A stretch of 64,000 bases of DNA, taken from Burkholderia sp. SRS-46. Lineage in GTDB: Bacteria > Pseudomonadota > Gammaproteobacteria > Burkholderiales > Burkholderiaceae. The stretch lies in the NCBI RefSeq assembly GCF_004343775.1, contig NZ_PTXL01000005.1:1-64000 (forward strand), in the 5' to 3' direction. Of the stretch, positions 1-10,642 are shown piece by piece. Below the pieces are notes generated by a model that saw only the letters and a list, made by a program, of their open reading frames with translations, was not told where the DNA came from and searched no databases. Position numbers and translations under genes: made by a program. Numbering within the stretch: the first letter of the stretch is position 1; every line of letters begins with the position of its first letter.

Positions 1-118
1 CGGGGGGGGGGGGGTGGGGTTGTGTCTCTCGCCGCCGGCACCCCCGGGGGGGCGCCCCCCGGGGGGGGGGGGGGGGGGGGGCGGGGCGGGCGGGGGCCCG
101 GCGCGCGCCGCCTGCGTG
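1..118. repeat. G/C homopolymer low-complexity stretch at window start
   Basis: Runs of 10 to 30 G, broken by a few C or T, occupy most of the first 105 bases directly after the prpC stop codon. No gene, RBS or terminator can be read in it. In related organisms prpC is usually followed by aconitase-type (acnD/acnM) genes, so either the operon is cut here or the stretch is a sequencing or assembly artefact at a contig edge. I favour the artefact. Confidence 0.7.
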
Positions 119-1291
119 TCAGCGCTTCTCGATCGGCACGAACTGCAGGTCTTCCGGACCGGTGTAGTTCGCGCTCGGGCGAATGATCTTGTTGTCGACG
201 CGCTGCTCGATGATGTGCGCGGCCCAGCCGGACGTGCGCGAGATCACGAACAGCGGCGTGAACATCGCGGTCGGCACGCCCATCATGTGATACGACACGG
301 CGCTGAACCAGTCGAGGTTCGGGAACATCTTCTTCGCGTCCCACATCACCGACTCGAGGCGCTCGGCGATGTTGTACAGCTTCACGTCGCCCGCTTCCTT
401 CGACAGCTTGTGCGCGACGCCCTTGATCACCTTGTTGCGCGGATCCGAGATCGTGTAGACCGGGTGGCCGAAGCCGATCACGACTTCCTTGTTCTCGACG
501 CGGCGGCGGATGTCGGCTTCCGCTTCGTCCGGCGAGCGGTAGCGGCTCTGGACTTCATACGCGACTTCGTTCGCGCCGCCGTGCTTCGGGCCGCGCAGCG
601 CGCCGATCGCGCCGGTGATGGCCGAGTAGATGTCCGAGCCCGTGCCCGCGATCACGCGGCCCGTGAACGTCGACGCGTTGAACTCGTGCTCCGCGTACAG
701 GATCAGCGACGTGTGCATCGCTTCGACCCACGACTTCGACGGCGCCTTGCCGTGCAGCAGGTGCAGGAAGTGGCCGCCGATCGAGTCGTCGTCGGTTTCC
801 GTCTCGATGCGCTTGCCGTTGTGCGAGAAGTGATACCAGTACAGCAGGATCGAGCCCAGCGACGCCATCAGGCGGTCGGCGATATCGCGCGCGCCCGGCA
901 GGTTGTGGTCGTCCTTCTCCGGCAGCACCGTGCCGAGCACCGACACGCCCGTGCGCATCACGTCCATCGGGTGCGCGGACGCCGGGATCTGCTCCAGCAC
1001 GGCCTTCAGCGCGCTCGGCAGGCCGCGCAGGCCGCGCAGCTTGGCCTTGTACGCGGCCAGTTCGGTCAGGTTCGGCAGCGTTTCGTGCACGAGCAGGTGG
1101 GCGATTTCCTCGAACTCGCACGATTCCGCGACGTCGAGGATGTCGTAGCCGCGATAGTGGAGGTCGTTGCCGGTCTTGCCGACCGTGCACAGCGCCGTGT
1201 TGCCGGCGGCCACGCCCGACAGCGCGACCGATTTCTTCGGCTTGAAGGCGCCTGCGGCGGCCGGTGCTGCTGCGTCTTTCGTCTCGCTCAT
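119..1291 (-). CDS. prpC: 2-methylcitrate synthase PrpC
   Basis: 390 aa. Condenses propionyl-CoA with oxaloacetate to 2-methylcitrate in the cytoplasmic methylcitrate cycle. The protein shows the citrate-synthase signature: HGGANE (about residue 236) and GFGHPVY (about 274) carry the catalytic histidines, and the C-terminal [13 protein letters not shown] segment is typical of PrpC. The chosen ATG (MSETKD) lies 50 bp after the prpB stop, so prpB-prpC form one transcript. The reading frame stays open upstream only because it overlaps prpB in another frame. Full-length for the family. The paralogous citrate synthase GltA is longer; the adjacent prpB and prpR settle the choice. Confidence 0.96.
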   Translation of the reverse strand: MSETKDAAAPAAAGAFKPKKSVALSGVAAGNTALCTVGKTGNDLHYRGYDILDVAESCEFEEIAHLLVHETLPNLTELAAYKAKLRGLRGLPSALKAVLEQIPASAHPMDVMRTGVSVLGTVLPEKDDHNLPGARDIADRLMASLGSILLYWYHFSHNGKRIETETDDDSIGGHFLHLLHGKAPSKSWVEAMHTSLILYAEHEFNASTFTGRVIAGTGSDIYSAITGAIGALRGPKHGGANEVAYEVQSRYRSPDEAEADIRRRVENKEVVIGFGHPVYTISDPRNKVIKGVAHKLSKEAGDVKLYNIAERLESVMWDAKKMFPNLDWFSAVSYHMMGVPTAMFTPLFVISRTSGWAAHIIEQRVDNKIIRPSANYTGPEDLQFVPIEKR

Positions 1292-1341
1292 GCTTTCGTT
1301 CTCCAGATTCAGATACGTGTCTTGTGGGGAGGCGGGCCGGG

Positions 1342-2235
1342 TTACTTCTTGCCCTGCGCGAACAGCTCGTCCAGCTTCTGCTCGTAGGTGTGATAGCCCA
1401 GGAAATCGTACAGCTCGGCGCGCGTCTGCATCGTCGGCACGGCCGCCTTCTGCGTGCCGTCGCGGCGCAGCGTCTCGTAGAAATTCAGCGCGGCCTTGTT
1501 CATCGCGCGATACGCGCCGCAGCAGTACAGCGCGATGTCGACGTTCGCCTCGCGCAGCTCGTCGAGCGTGAACAGCGGCGTCGAGCCGAATTCGGTCAGG
1601 TTCGCGAGGATCGGCACCTTCACGGCGGCCTTGAAGCGGCGATAGTCGTCGAGCGTATTCATCGCTTCCGGGAAGATCATGTCGGCGCCGGCCTCGACAT
1701 AGGCGACCGCGCGCTCGATCGCCGAGTCGATCCCTTCGGCGGCGGCCGCGTCGGTGCGGGCCATGATCACGAACTGGTCGTCGGTGCGCGCATCGACCGC
1801 CGACTTGATGCGGTCGACCATCTCGTCGGTCGGCACGCATTCCTTGCCCGGGCGGTGGCCGCAGCGCTTCTGGCCGACCTGGTCCTCGATGTGCACGGCC
1901 GCGACGCCGGCCTTGATGAACGAGCGAACCGTGCGCGCGATGTTGAATGCGCCGCCCCAGCCCGTATCGATGTCGACGAGCAGCGGCAGGTCGGTTGCGT
2001 TGGTGATCCGGTTCGCGTCGATCAGCACGTCTTCCATCGTGCTGATGCCGAGATCGGGGATGCCGAGCGAATTCGCGGCCACGCCGCCACCCGACAGGTA
2101 GACGGCCTTGAAGCCGACGGCCTGGGCCATCTTGGCCGCGTAGGCGGTGATCGCGCCGACCACCTGCAGCGGCTGCTCGGCCGCGACTGCCGCGCGGAAT
2201 TTCGCGCCGGCGCTTTGAAGATGCGTATTGCTCAT
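1342..2235 (-). CDS. prpB: 2-methylisocitrate lyase PrpB
   Basis: 297 aa, the normal length. Cleaves 2-methylisocitrate to succinate and pyruvate, the last step of the methylcitrate cycle. Isocitrate-lyase superfamily motifs are visible: VDIDTGWGG (about residues 85-93, metal site) and the catalytic loop [10 protein letters not shown] (about 122-131) holding the active-site Cys. First gene of the operon; an AGGAGG ribosome-binding site lies 7 bp before the ATG. A sigma-54 promoter is located about 30 bp upstream of the start, so expression should depend on PrpR and RpoN. Confidence 0.97.
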   Translation of the reverse strand: MSNTHLQSAGAKFRAAVAAEQPLQVVGAITAYAAKMAQAVGFKAVYLSGGGVAANSLGIPDLGISTMEDVLIDANRITNATDLPLLVDIDTGWGGAFNIARTVRSFIKAGVAAVHIEDQVGQKRCGHRPGKECVPTDEMVDRIKSAVDARTDDQFVIMARTDAAAAEGIDSAIERAVAYVEAGADMIFPEAMNTLDDYRRFKAAVKVPILANLTEFGSTPLFTLDELREANVDIALYCCGAYRAMNKAALNFYETLRRDGTQKAAVPTMQTRAELYDFLGYHTYEQKLDELFAQGKK

Positions 2236-2267
2236 GAACGGCCTCCTGATGGAACGTCCATTGAAAC

Positions 2268-2283
2268 AGCAAATACCGGGCCA
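2268..2283 (-). promoter_or_regulatory. Sigma-54 promoter of prpBC
   Basis: Read on the minus strand the site is TGGCCCGGTATTTGCT. It matches the -24/-12 consensus TGGCACG-N4-TTGCW with one mismatch (C for A at position 5) and has the correct spacing. Transcription would start roughly 20 bp before prpB. The divergent activator gene is of the sigma-54 class, which supports the assignment. Confidence 0.85.
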
Positions 2284-2347
2284 GCTCTTGCGCCGCCGCT
2301 AACTCACTGATTCTTAAGCAACCTGCCGGTGGCCCGACTGGCCCGAT

Positions 2348-2385
2348 GATTTCAAATTGGAAATCTTCGATTCCAAAACTGAAAT
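2348..2385. promoter_or_regulatory. Two palindromic candidate PrpR operator sites
   Basis: 2348-2365 reads GATTTC-AAATTG-GAAATC, a palindrome with 6-bp arms. 2370-2385 is a related imperfect palindrome (ATTCC...TGAAAT) whose TTCCAAAACTGAAA core resembles the reverse complement of the first. They lie about 65-115 bp upstream of the sigma-54 promoter and just before prpR, the usual position of enhancer sites. PrpR binding is inferred from position only. Confidence 0.6.
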
Positions 2386-2407
2386 GCCGCGCGCATAATC
2401 GGTCGCC

Positions 2408-4396
<1,989 letters not shown>

Positions 4397-4423
4397 CCGC
4401 GCGGCTGCCCGGCATACGCCGCG

Positions 4424-5272
4424 TTACTGCGCGGCGCGCGTGCGCTGCAGTTGCTCGCCGAGCCCTTCGACGCCGAGCCGCACCGTCTGCCCCGCCTTCA
4501 GGTACACCGGCGCCGGCTTGATGCCCATCCCGACGCCCGGCGGCGTGCCGGTCGTGATCACGTCGCCCGGCTGCAGGCTCGTGCAGCGCGACAGGTAGGC
4601 GATGAGCTGCGCGACCGTGAACACCATCGTGCGCGTATTGCCCGTCTGATAGCGATGGCCGTCGACCTCGAGCCACAGGTCGAGCTGCTGCGGATCGGGC
4701 ACGTCGTCGCGCGTGACGAGCCACGGGCCGATCGGGCCGAACGTGTCGAAGCCCTTGCCCTTGTCCCACTGGCCGCCGCGCTCGATCTGCCATTCGCGTT
4801 CGGACACGTCGTTGACGACGCAATAGCCCGCGACGTAGTCGAGCGCGTGCGCCTCGTCGACGTCCTTGCACGCGGTGCCGATCACCACGCCCAGCTCGAC
4901 TTCCCAATCGGTCTTCACCGAGCCTTTCGGGATGTCGATGCCGTCGTTCGGGCCGCACACCGAGCTCGTCCACTTGCCGAACACGACCGGCTCCTTCGGC
5001 ACGGGCATGCCGGCTTCGGCCGCGTGATCGGCATAGTTCAGCCCGATGCCGATGAACTTGCCGATCCGCCCGACGCACGGGCCGATGCGCGGCTCGCCGG
5101 ACACGAGCGGCAGCGTCGCCGGATCGATCGCGCGCAGCCGCGCGAGGCCGGCATCGGACAGCACGTCGCCGGCGAGGTCCGACACGAGTGCCGACAGATC
5201 GCGAATCCGGCCGTCCGCATCGAGCATGCCGGGTTTTTCCTGGCCGGGCGGGCCATAGCGAAGCAGTTTCAT
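4424..5272 (-). CDS. Fumarylacetoacetate hydrolase (FAH)-family protein
   Basis: 282 aa starting MKLLRYG. Members hydrolyse or isomerise beta-diketo or 2-oxo acids from aromatic or purine-like breakdown using a divalent metal. The metal-binding core is visible around VELGVVIGTACKDV with the FAH motifs GIGLNYADHAAE and TTGTPPGVGMG. The ATG at 5272 is preferred over an in-frame TTG at 5281 because GAGAGG sits 10 bp before it. The exact substrate cannot be read from sequence. Automatic labels in this subfamily often say ureidoglycolate lyase or 2-hydroxyhepta-2,4-diene-1,7-dioate isomerase, which are weakly supported. It is convergent with prpR and divergent from the IclR gene. Confidence 0.85.
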   Translation of the reverse strand: MKLLRYGPPGQEKPGMLDADGRIRDLSALVSDLAGDVLSDAGLARLRAIDPATLPLVSGEPRIGPCVGRIGKFIGIGLNYADHAAEAGMPVPKEPVVFGKWTSSVCGPNDGIDIPKGSVKTDWEVELGVVIGTACKDVDEAHALDYVAGYCVVNDVSEREWQIERGGQWDKGKGFDTFGPIGPWLVTRDDVPDPQQLDLWLEVDGHRYQTGNTRTMVFTVAQLIAYLSRCTSLQPGDVITTGTPPGVGMGIKPAPVYLKAGQTVRLGVEGLGEQLQRTRAAQ

Positions 5273-5744
5273 CGAACTCAACCTCTCTTATCGAATGGGA
5301 CAGGATACCGACGCACCTGGCAACGTGCAGCCAAGCGCCGGATTCAAGCGGCGATCACCGACCTTTGTACCACCTGCCGCCGGCCGTGAAATGACGCGCG
5401 ACGCATACCGACTATTGCAGTGCGCGCTGGCCTTGCGGCGCAGCATCGCGGCCGGCGCCCGCGGCCCCTCGTCCGGCCTGCGTCGCCGCCCATCGCATTG
5501 ATTCTTCAGACGAAACAAATATGCATTTTGTTTCTATATTTGTCATCGAGATCGTCTTATCATCCGTTCCTGTTTAGTAACGATCGGTAAAAAGACGCCG
5601 TATTGATTCCCAATTGTTTGTTGTTATGCTCGACCGAAGAGCGCTCACCAGCAGTCGCAGGCTTTGCATATGGGCGTTGCCAAGCCGTCATGCGTGTGCT
5701 GTCAACCGATCGTGAGCATTTCACCGACCCACGATACCAACGCA
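5273..5744. promoter_or_regulatory. FAH-IclR divergent intergenic region with AAACAAA palindrome
   Basis: 472 bp without a convincing gene. The part at about 5505-5640 is clearly AT-richer than its surroundings. It contains the palindrome AAACAAA-N7-TTTGTTT (5513-5533). Its position between two divergent genes, one an IclR regulator, fits an operator, but no binding data support this. Short open frames here have no ribosome-binding site or family resemblance. Confidence 0.45.
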
Positions 5745-6566
5745 ATGCAGATCATCAATGACCGCCCCCTCGGTGACGACGCCCACGGAGACGGCGGGGG
5801 ATTTGAACGCTATCGCGCCCCCGCGCTCGACAAGGGGCTCGACATCCTCGAGCTGTTGTCCGAGCAGAAGGAAGGGCTCACCCGCACGGAAATCACGAAG
5901 GAACTTGGCCGCAACGCGAGCGAGATCTACCGGATGCTCGAACGCCTGGTCGCGCGCCGCTACGTGATGCGCTCGACGGGCGGCGATCGCTACACGCTGA
6001 GCCTCAAGCTGTTCGCGCTCGCGCATCGCCATCCGCCGATGAATCGCCTGATTGCCGAAGCGCTGCCGCCGATGCAGCGGTTCGCCGATCTGGCCGAACA
6101 ATCGTGTCACCTGTCCGTCTACGATCGCGGCAACCTGCTCGTGATCGCGCAAGTGGACGCACCCGGCCCGTGGGGCGTGTCGGTGCGGCTCGGCTCGCGC
6201 ATCGGGCTGGCCGATTCGACTTCGGGCCGCGTGCTGCTGTCGTTCCAGTCGCCCGAGCACCGCGCGTACATGTTGACCGAGCATCGCAAGGCCCGGAACG
6301 ACGCGCCGCTGAACGAGCAGGAGCTCACGCAGGCATGCCAGGCGATCCGCCAGGACGGCTTCATGTGCCAGGGCAACAACCAGGCGTTCGGCATCACGGA
6401 TCTCGGCGCACCGATCCTCGGCCCGTCCGGCCACGCGATCGCCGCGCTGACCTGCCCGTACATGCGTCGCATCGATACGAACGCGGCGCCTTCCGTCGAC
6501 GAGGCGCTCGAGCGGCTGCGCGCCGCTGCCGCCGAGGTGTCGATAGGCCGCACCGGCGCGAACTGA
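5745..6566 (+). CDS. IclR-family transcriptional regulator
   Basis: 273 aa from this ATG; an in-frame ATG at 5670 would add 25 residues. IclR proteins are dimeric, ligand-controlled regulators of catabolic genes. Seen here: an N-terminal winged helix (about residues 25-80, with ALDKGLDILELL and LTRTEITKELG...SEIYRMLERL) followed by an IclR effector-binding domain (about 95-265, with VSVRLGSRIGLADSTSGRVLLS). It faces away from the FAH-family gene and probably regulates it. Start choice is uncertain because neither ATG has a strong ribosome-binding site. Confidence 0.88.
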   Translation: MQIINDRPLGDDAHGDGGGFERYRAPALDKGLDILELLSEQKEGLTRTEITKELGRNASEIYRMLERLVARRYVMRSTGGDRYTLSLKLFALAHRHPPMNRLIAEALPPMQRFADLAEQSCHLSVYDRGNLLVIAQVDAPGPWGVSVRLGSRIGLADSTSGRVLLSFQSPEHRAYMLTEHRKARNDAPLNEQELTQACQAIRQDGFMCQGNNQAFGITDLGAPILGPSGHAIAALTCPYMRRIDTNAAPSVDEALERLRAAAAEVSIGRTGAN

Positions 6567-6578
6567 CGGGCTGACGCG

Positions 6579-6627
6579 CGCGTGCCGCCGCGGCGCCGGT
6601 GCGATGCCGGCGCCGCGGCGGCACGCG
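6579..6627. terminator. Perfect 21-bp GC hairpin after the IclR gene
   Basis: 6579-6599 and 6607-6627 are perfect 21-base inverted repeats around a 7-base loop (TGCGATG). There is no U-tract. The position, 12 bp after the IclR stop, fits a transcription terminator or an RNA-stabilising 3' end, the usual form in very GC-rich genomes. Confidence 0.7.
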
Positions 6628-6713
6628 TGCGGTCGCGCCCGGCATGACGGCTACGCTAGAATAGCGGCCCTCTCCAAAACTACGGCGGCCGGTCATGCCG
6701 GCGGTCGTGTCTG

Positions 6714-7265
6714 ATGAATGTCATGGCCAAACTTCTGAGCGATCTCGAATTCCAGCGTTTCTCCGAACTCCAGCAGAAGCAGGCAAGCTTCACGATCACG
6801 CCCGAAGAGGCGGACGAACTGCGCGACATCGTCGCGCGCGCGCAGAAGAAGCGCGACGACCGCGCTGCCGCGATGCAGGCGATCGAAAACCACATCGAGC
6901 AATTCGGCATCACGCCGGACGAGCTCTTCTCGCCCGAGCAGATCGGTGAAGCCGCCCGCACCTACGGGCTCATCACCGCAGCAAAGAAAGAGCGCACGCT
7001 GCCGCCCTCGATCACGTTCAACGGCAAGCCGTATCAATGGACCAAGACGCTCCCGGACGACGTTCGCGGCGCGCTGTTCGACGCGTTCACGTCCGGCGAA
7101 TCCGTCAAGCGCTTCATCGCGATGCCGAAGGACGGCGCCCGCTGCGCGCTGACGATCGCGCGTCTCGAACGCGAAACGGGCGCCGTCTACGCGGACATGC
7201 ACCTCGACGAACTCGCGATTTCGCGCGAGCAGGTGAACGACGCGGCGACGAAACTGGCTGCCTGA
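6714..7265 (+). CDS. Hypothetical protein with H-NS-like N-terminal segment
   Basis: 183 aa; an in-frame ATG at 6723 (MAKLLSD) is an alternative start. No enzymatic motif recognised. Residues about 25-80 are charged and helical (EEADELRDIVARAQKKRDDRAAAM), followed by IEQFGITPDELF, which strongly resembles the IEEFDITAEELGF stretch of the H-NS-family protein at 10.7 kb. The C-terminal half (about 95-183) lacks the GRGRAPAW DNA-binding motif of that family. It may be a cytoplasmic nucleoid-associated or H-NS-interacting protein; this is inference. Followed 69 bp after its stop by the 23-bp repeat array. Confidence 0.75.
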   Translation: MNVMAKLLSDLEFQRFSELQQKQASFTITPEEADELRDIVARAQKKRDDRAAAMQAIENHIEQFGITPDELFSPEQIGEAARTYGLITAAKKERTLPPSITFNGKPYQWTKTLPDDVRGALFDAFTSGESVKRFIAMPKDGARCALTIARLERETGAVYADMHLDELAISREQVNDAATKLAA

Positions 7266-7334
7266 CCCCGCGGCCGACACGGGCGCGCGTGCCGCGATGA
7301 CCGGCGCCGCGCCCACGGGAGCCCGGCTGGTGCC

Positions 7335-7637
7335 GGCTCCCGAAAAATCTCACCTCAAGCTCCCGCAGGCGCTCACCTGCACGTCCTGAAAGGGCTCACC
7401 GGTGGCTCCCGGAGAGGCTCACCGACGCTTCCCGCAGACCCTCACCAACCTCTCCCGCAAAGGCTCACCGAGGCTTCCCGGAACGGCTCACCGACGGCTC
7501 CCGGAGACGCTCACCGGCATGTCCCGAAAGGGCTCACCGAATGCTCCCGAAAGGGCTCACCGCACGCTCCCGAAACAGCTCACCGGGCGCTCCCGGAAAG
7601 GCTCACTGCGGCCCCCCCGAAAAAGCTCACCTTTGAA
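7335..7637. repeat. Tandem array of thirteen 23-bp units (CTCACC-N4..5-TCCCG)
   Basis: Units begin at 7349 and recur every 23 bp exactly to 7602, then once more at 7626 after a 24-bp step. A partial unit (GGCTCCCGAAAAAT) precedes them at 7335. Each unit carries CTCACC (12 of 13), four variable bases, a core close to GCTCCCG, and a purine-rich tail such as GAAAGG. The variable bases differ between units, so this is not recent slippage, and two blocks are conserved. It lies between convergent genes. It is not coding: 23 is not a multiple of 3 and all three forward frames stay open. There are no spacers as in CRISPR and no Rep gene nearby as for iterons. Confidence 0.9.
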
Positions 7638-7765
7638 AGTTCGGCGACGTGAAAGCATCGCCGGGCGTGCGTCGCAGCGGCATCGCTTCGCGGCAATGTC
7701 ACGGCCAGATCGTTGTCAGCGCATCGATTCGACGTGCATCCGATGGCGGGGCGGCACCGACGACG

Positions 7766-10129
7766 TCACGCGTCGGCCTGCAGCTTCATCCTGAAGCCCA
7801 CGACGCCGGGTTCCTCCGTCGACGCGATCGCGAACCCGCACGCTTTCGCCAGCGAAATCATCGGCGAGTTCTCGCGCAGTGCCTCGCCGACCATCCACGG
7901 GGTGCCGCGCGACCGCGCGTATTCGATGATGCGCGCCATCAGCAGGCGCCCGAGCCCCTTGCCCTTCTGATCGGGCCGGATCGCGATCGCGAACTCGGTC
8001 GTCTCGTTGTCCGGATCGGTCACCGCGCGAACCGCGCCCAGCGTGTGCGACTGGCCGGCGCCGTCGTCGACCGACGCGATGAATGCCATCTCGCGGTCGT
8101 AGTCGATCTGCGTCATGCGCGCGAGCTGCGAGTGATCGAAGCTGCGCACCGCGCCGAAGAATCGCATCCGCAGATCTTCCGGCGTCATCGCGCCAAGCAG
8201 TTCGTTGTGCGCGGCCTCGTCCTCCGGACGGATCGGCCGGATCGTCATCGTCCCGCCATCCCACGCGAGCGTCCGCTCGAGATGGCGCGGATACGGCATG
8301 ATCGCGAGCCGGCTGCGGCCCGCCGCCAGCGTGATGCGCGGCGCCACCACCTGTACGCGGTCGGGCAGCACGCGCAGCGTGACCGTCATCGCGACCACTT
8401 CGCGCACGTCGCACACCACCTGCGACAGCGCCGTGAACGCGCCGAGCGCGGGTTCGACCGGCGTGCGGCGCGCGTACGGCGAGCGCTCCATCACCGCGCG
8501 CGCGAGCACGGTGTTCAGCGGCGGCAGCCCGTAGACGACGAACGGCGCCGACGCGCCGTCCGCCGGCGGCACGGCGTAGCGGAAAACCGGGCCGAAGTTC
8601 GGGTCGTCGTGCATGTCGACCGTCACGTCGACGATCGCCACATCCGGTGCGTCGCCGGGCGCCGCACCGTGCAGACCGAAATAGGACAGCCATTGCGCCG
8701 CGGGCTCGCCGGCAAGTTCGTGCTGCCCCGCTTCCACCATCCGGCGTGCGGCCTCCTGCGCGGACGCAACGCACGCCGCCGGCTGCGGCGGCGTGGCCTC
8801 GGGCGTCTGCATCAGCAGTTCGCGGCCGAGGTTGTAGTCGACGAGACGCGCGTACGCGCGCGCAAGCCGCTGCGGCGTCGTATGCACCGGAATGCCGTTC
8901 GCATGCAGCGCGTCGCGCGTCGGCGCGTCGACCGCGCCGAAGAAACACGCGAGGATGCCGCGATGCGCATGCTGGCGCGTCTCGATCAGCATGCGCGCCA
9001 CGGCATCGGCCGGCGCGCTGTGCGACGTCGAATGCACGACGAACAGCGTGCCGGTTTGCGGAAACGGCGCAAGCGCGCGCACCACCGCGCCGAAATGCTC
9101 GGGGCGTGCGTCGTCGCCGAGCATCAGCGGATTGGCGGGCGCATCGAGATGCGGCAGCGCGGCGGAGACGGCCGCCGTGGCCGCCGCCGGCCATTCGGCC
9201 AGCACGTCGCGCACTTCCGCGACGGCGTCGACCGCGAGCTTCGCGACGCCCGCGTCGCTCGTCACGAGGGTCGCCGCGCCGCGCGCCGTGACGCGGCCGA
9301 CGCCGAGCGTCTCGATCTCGTCGAGCAGATCGTCGAGCGCGTCGACCCGCACCATCCCCGCACGCTGGAATGCCGCCGTATACAACGCATCGCCCGGATC
9401 CGCGCGGCCGGTGCGCAACGCGAGCACCGGCTTGTTGCGCGCGGCCGCGCGCGCCGCCGACATGAACTTGCGCGCCGCCTGCACGGTGTCGAGCTCGAGC
9501 AGGATCGCCCGCGTGCCGGGGTCGCTCGCCAGGTAATCGAGCACGTCGCCCGCGTCGACATCGGCCTCGTCGCCCAGCGCGACGACGTGCGAAAAGCCGA
9601 GGCCGCGCGCCTGCGCCCAGCCGAGCACGGCGTTCGTCAGCGCGTTCGACTGCGACACCCAGGCGACGCCGCCGGGGCGCACCGTATACGCCGGCGCGCC
9701 GAAATGCGCATGCCGCGCCGGCGACAGCACACCGAGGCTGCCCGGCCCGACGATACGGAGGACGAACGGCCGCGCCGCCTTGAGCGCGCGCTCGAGCGCC
9801 GCACGATCCGCGGCGGTACGCGCCTCGCCGACGATCACCGCGACCCGCGCGCCGAGGTTGCCGAGCTTCTGCACGATGCCGGGCCAGGTCGCGGGCGGCG
9901 TGCAGATCACGGCGACCGACGGCGGCGCCGGCAGCCGGTCGACGTCCGCCACCACCGGGTAGCCGTTCAGTTCGCGATGCTTCGGATTGACCGGCCACAC
10001 GGCCCCCTGGAACGCGCCGTCGAGCACGCGCGCCCACACCATCGCGCCGATACTGCCTGCGCGCGGCGACGCACCGATGACCGCAACGGACTTGGGCTGG
10101 AACAGCGCATCGAGATGGCGAACAGTCAC
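7766..10129 (-). CDS. Acyl-CoA synthetase (NDP-forming)-like / GNAT protein acetyltransferase
   Basis: 787 aa from a GTG start at 10129 (MTVRHLDALFQPKSVAVIG) with TATGGAG 5 bp upstream. The frame extends further but that part has no family resemblance. Layout: CoA-binding Rossmann domain (about 1-125, SVAVIGASPRAGSIG), succinyl-CoA-ligase-like domains (about 140-470), a degenerate ATP-grasp-like part (about 480-600) and a C-terminal GNAT domain (about 630-787, RPDQKGKGLGRLLMARII). This is the layout of the Pat/PatZ (YfiQ) lysine acetyltransferases that silence acetyl- and propionyl-CoA synthetases; at about 790 aa it is shorter than the enteric form. With prpBC only 5 kb away, a role in propionyl-CoA control is plausible but unproven. 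Confidence 0.85.
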   Translation of the reverse strand: MTVRHLDALFQPKSVAVIGASPRAGSIGAMVWARVLDGAFQGAVWPVNPKHRELNGYPVVADVDRLPAPPSVAVICTPPATWPGIVQKLGNLGARVAVIVGEARTAADRAALERALKAARPFVLRIVGPGSLGVLSPARHAHFGAPAYTVRPGGVAWVSQSNALTNAVLGWAQARGLGFSHVVALGDEADVDAGDVLDYLASDPGTRAILLELDTVQAARKFMSAARAAARNKPVLALRTGRADPGDALYTAAFQRAGMVRVDALDDLLDEIETLGVGRVTARGAATLVTSDAGVAKLAVDAVAEVRDVLAEWPAAATAAVSAALPHLDAPANPLMLGDDARPEHFGAVVRALAPFPQTGTLFVVHSTSHSAPADAVARMLIETRQHAHRGILACFFGAVDAPTRDALHANGIPVHTTPQRLARAYARLVDYNLGRELLMQTPEATPPQPAACVASAQEAARRMVEAGQHELAGEPAAQWLSYFGLHGAAPGDAPDVAIVDVTVDMHDDPNFGPVFRYAVPPADGASAPFVVYGLPPLNTVLARAVMERSPYARRTPVEPALGAFTALSQVVCDVREVVAMTVTLRVLPDRVQVVAPRITLAAGRSRLAIMPYPRHLERTLAWDGGTMTIRPIRPEDEAAHNELLGAMTPEDLRMRFFGAVRSFDHSQLARMTQIDYDREMAFIASVDDGAGQSHTLGAVRAVTDPDNETTEFAIAIRPDQKGKGLGRLLMARIIEYARSRGTPWMVGEALRENSPMISLAKACGFAIASTEEPGVVGFRMKLQADA

Positions 10130-10591
10130 ATCGGCTCCATACGGTAAGGAAAGACGGCCGGCCCCGGCTCGGCGAGCCGCGCGCCCGGTCGACGCGAATT
10201 CAAGCATAGGCGAACCGCCCGCGGCTGCCTATATGCCGAACGGCCAGCTACCTGCCCGCGATCAAGCCGCGCATCATGCAATGGCATGCAGCACGTCGAC
10301 CACGGTCACGCGGCCGATCCGGCAAAGGTGAGGATTTACAGGAGCGATGGTGAGAATGTTCGGGAATTGCGCGCTGGAATGCGCGAAAACGCAAAAGGTG
10401 ATGAAAACACACGCGGCGCATGCACCACGCGCATCGCGCGCGGGTGCGACAGCGCGACACGCGATTACCGCGCTGTTTACCGGAAATCGGCACGACATGC
10501 GGATAAATCGCGGCGTTTTGCCGGAATGGCATGCGGCAATCGCACCGCGCGCGGCCGCGATTCGGCGCATCGATCTGCATCGCGTCGGCCC
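10130..10591. other. Intergenic stretch, no gene seen
   Basis: About 460 bp between the start of the Pat-like gene and the terminator of the H-NS-family gene. Open frames on both strands have no ribosome-binding site and arginine/alanine-rich translations typical of antisense GC-rich DNA. It must contain the promoter of the Pat-like gene, but no clear -35/-10 pair was recognised. Confidence 0.6.
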
Positions 10592-10633
10592 AAAAACAAA
10601 ACGGTGCGATGGCCATTCGGCCATGCGCACCGT
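10592..10633 (-). terminator. Rho-independent terminator of the H-NS-family gene
   Basis: On the minus strand a GC-rich stem (CGGTGCGCATGGCC / GGCCATCGCACCG, one bulged base) is followed by TTTTGTTTTTG. It lies 35 bp after the H-NS-family stop codon and is the canonical intrinsic terminator form. Confidence 0.9.
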
Positions 10634-10642
10634 CAGTCAGCG

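Noticed and set aside
14..1387. Plus-strand frame opening in the G-tract
   Set aside because: Begins in low-complexity DNA and continues as the antisense of prpC.
119..2272. Single long minus-strand frame covering prpC and prpB
   Set aside because: Only the last ~390 codons encode PrpC. The upstream part is prpB read out of frame.
7335..7637. CRISPR or iteron interpretation of the 23-bp array
   Set aside because: No spacers between units, no cas genes, no replication initiator, and the internal bases vary from unit to unit.
7402..7794. Open frame across the 23-bp array
   Set aside because: Openness follows from stop-free repeat units in all frames. It has no ribosome-binding site and runs into the antisense of the Pat-like gene.
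10274..10630. 118-codon minus-strand frame before the H-NS terminator
   Set aside because: It overlaps the H-NS-family terminator stem, has no ribosome-binding site and no recognisable protein features.
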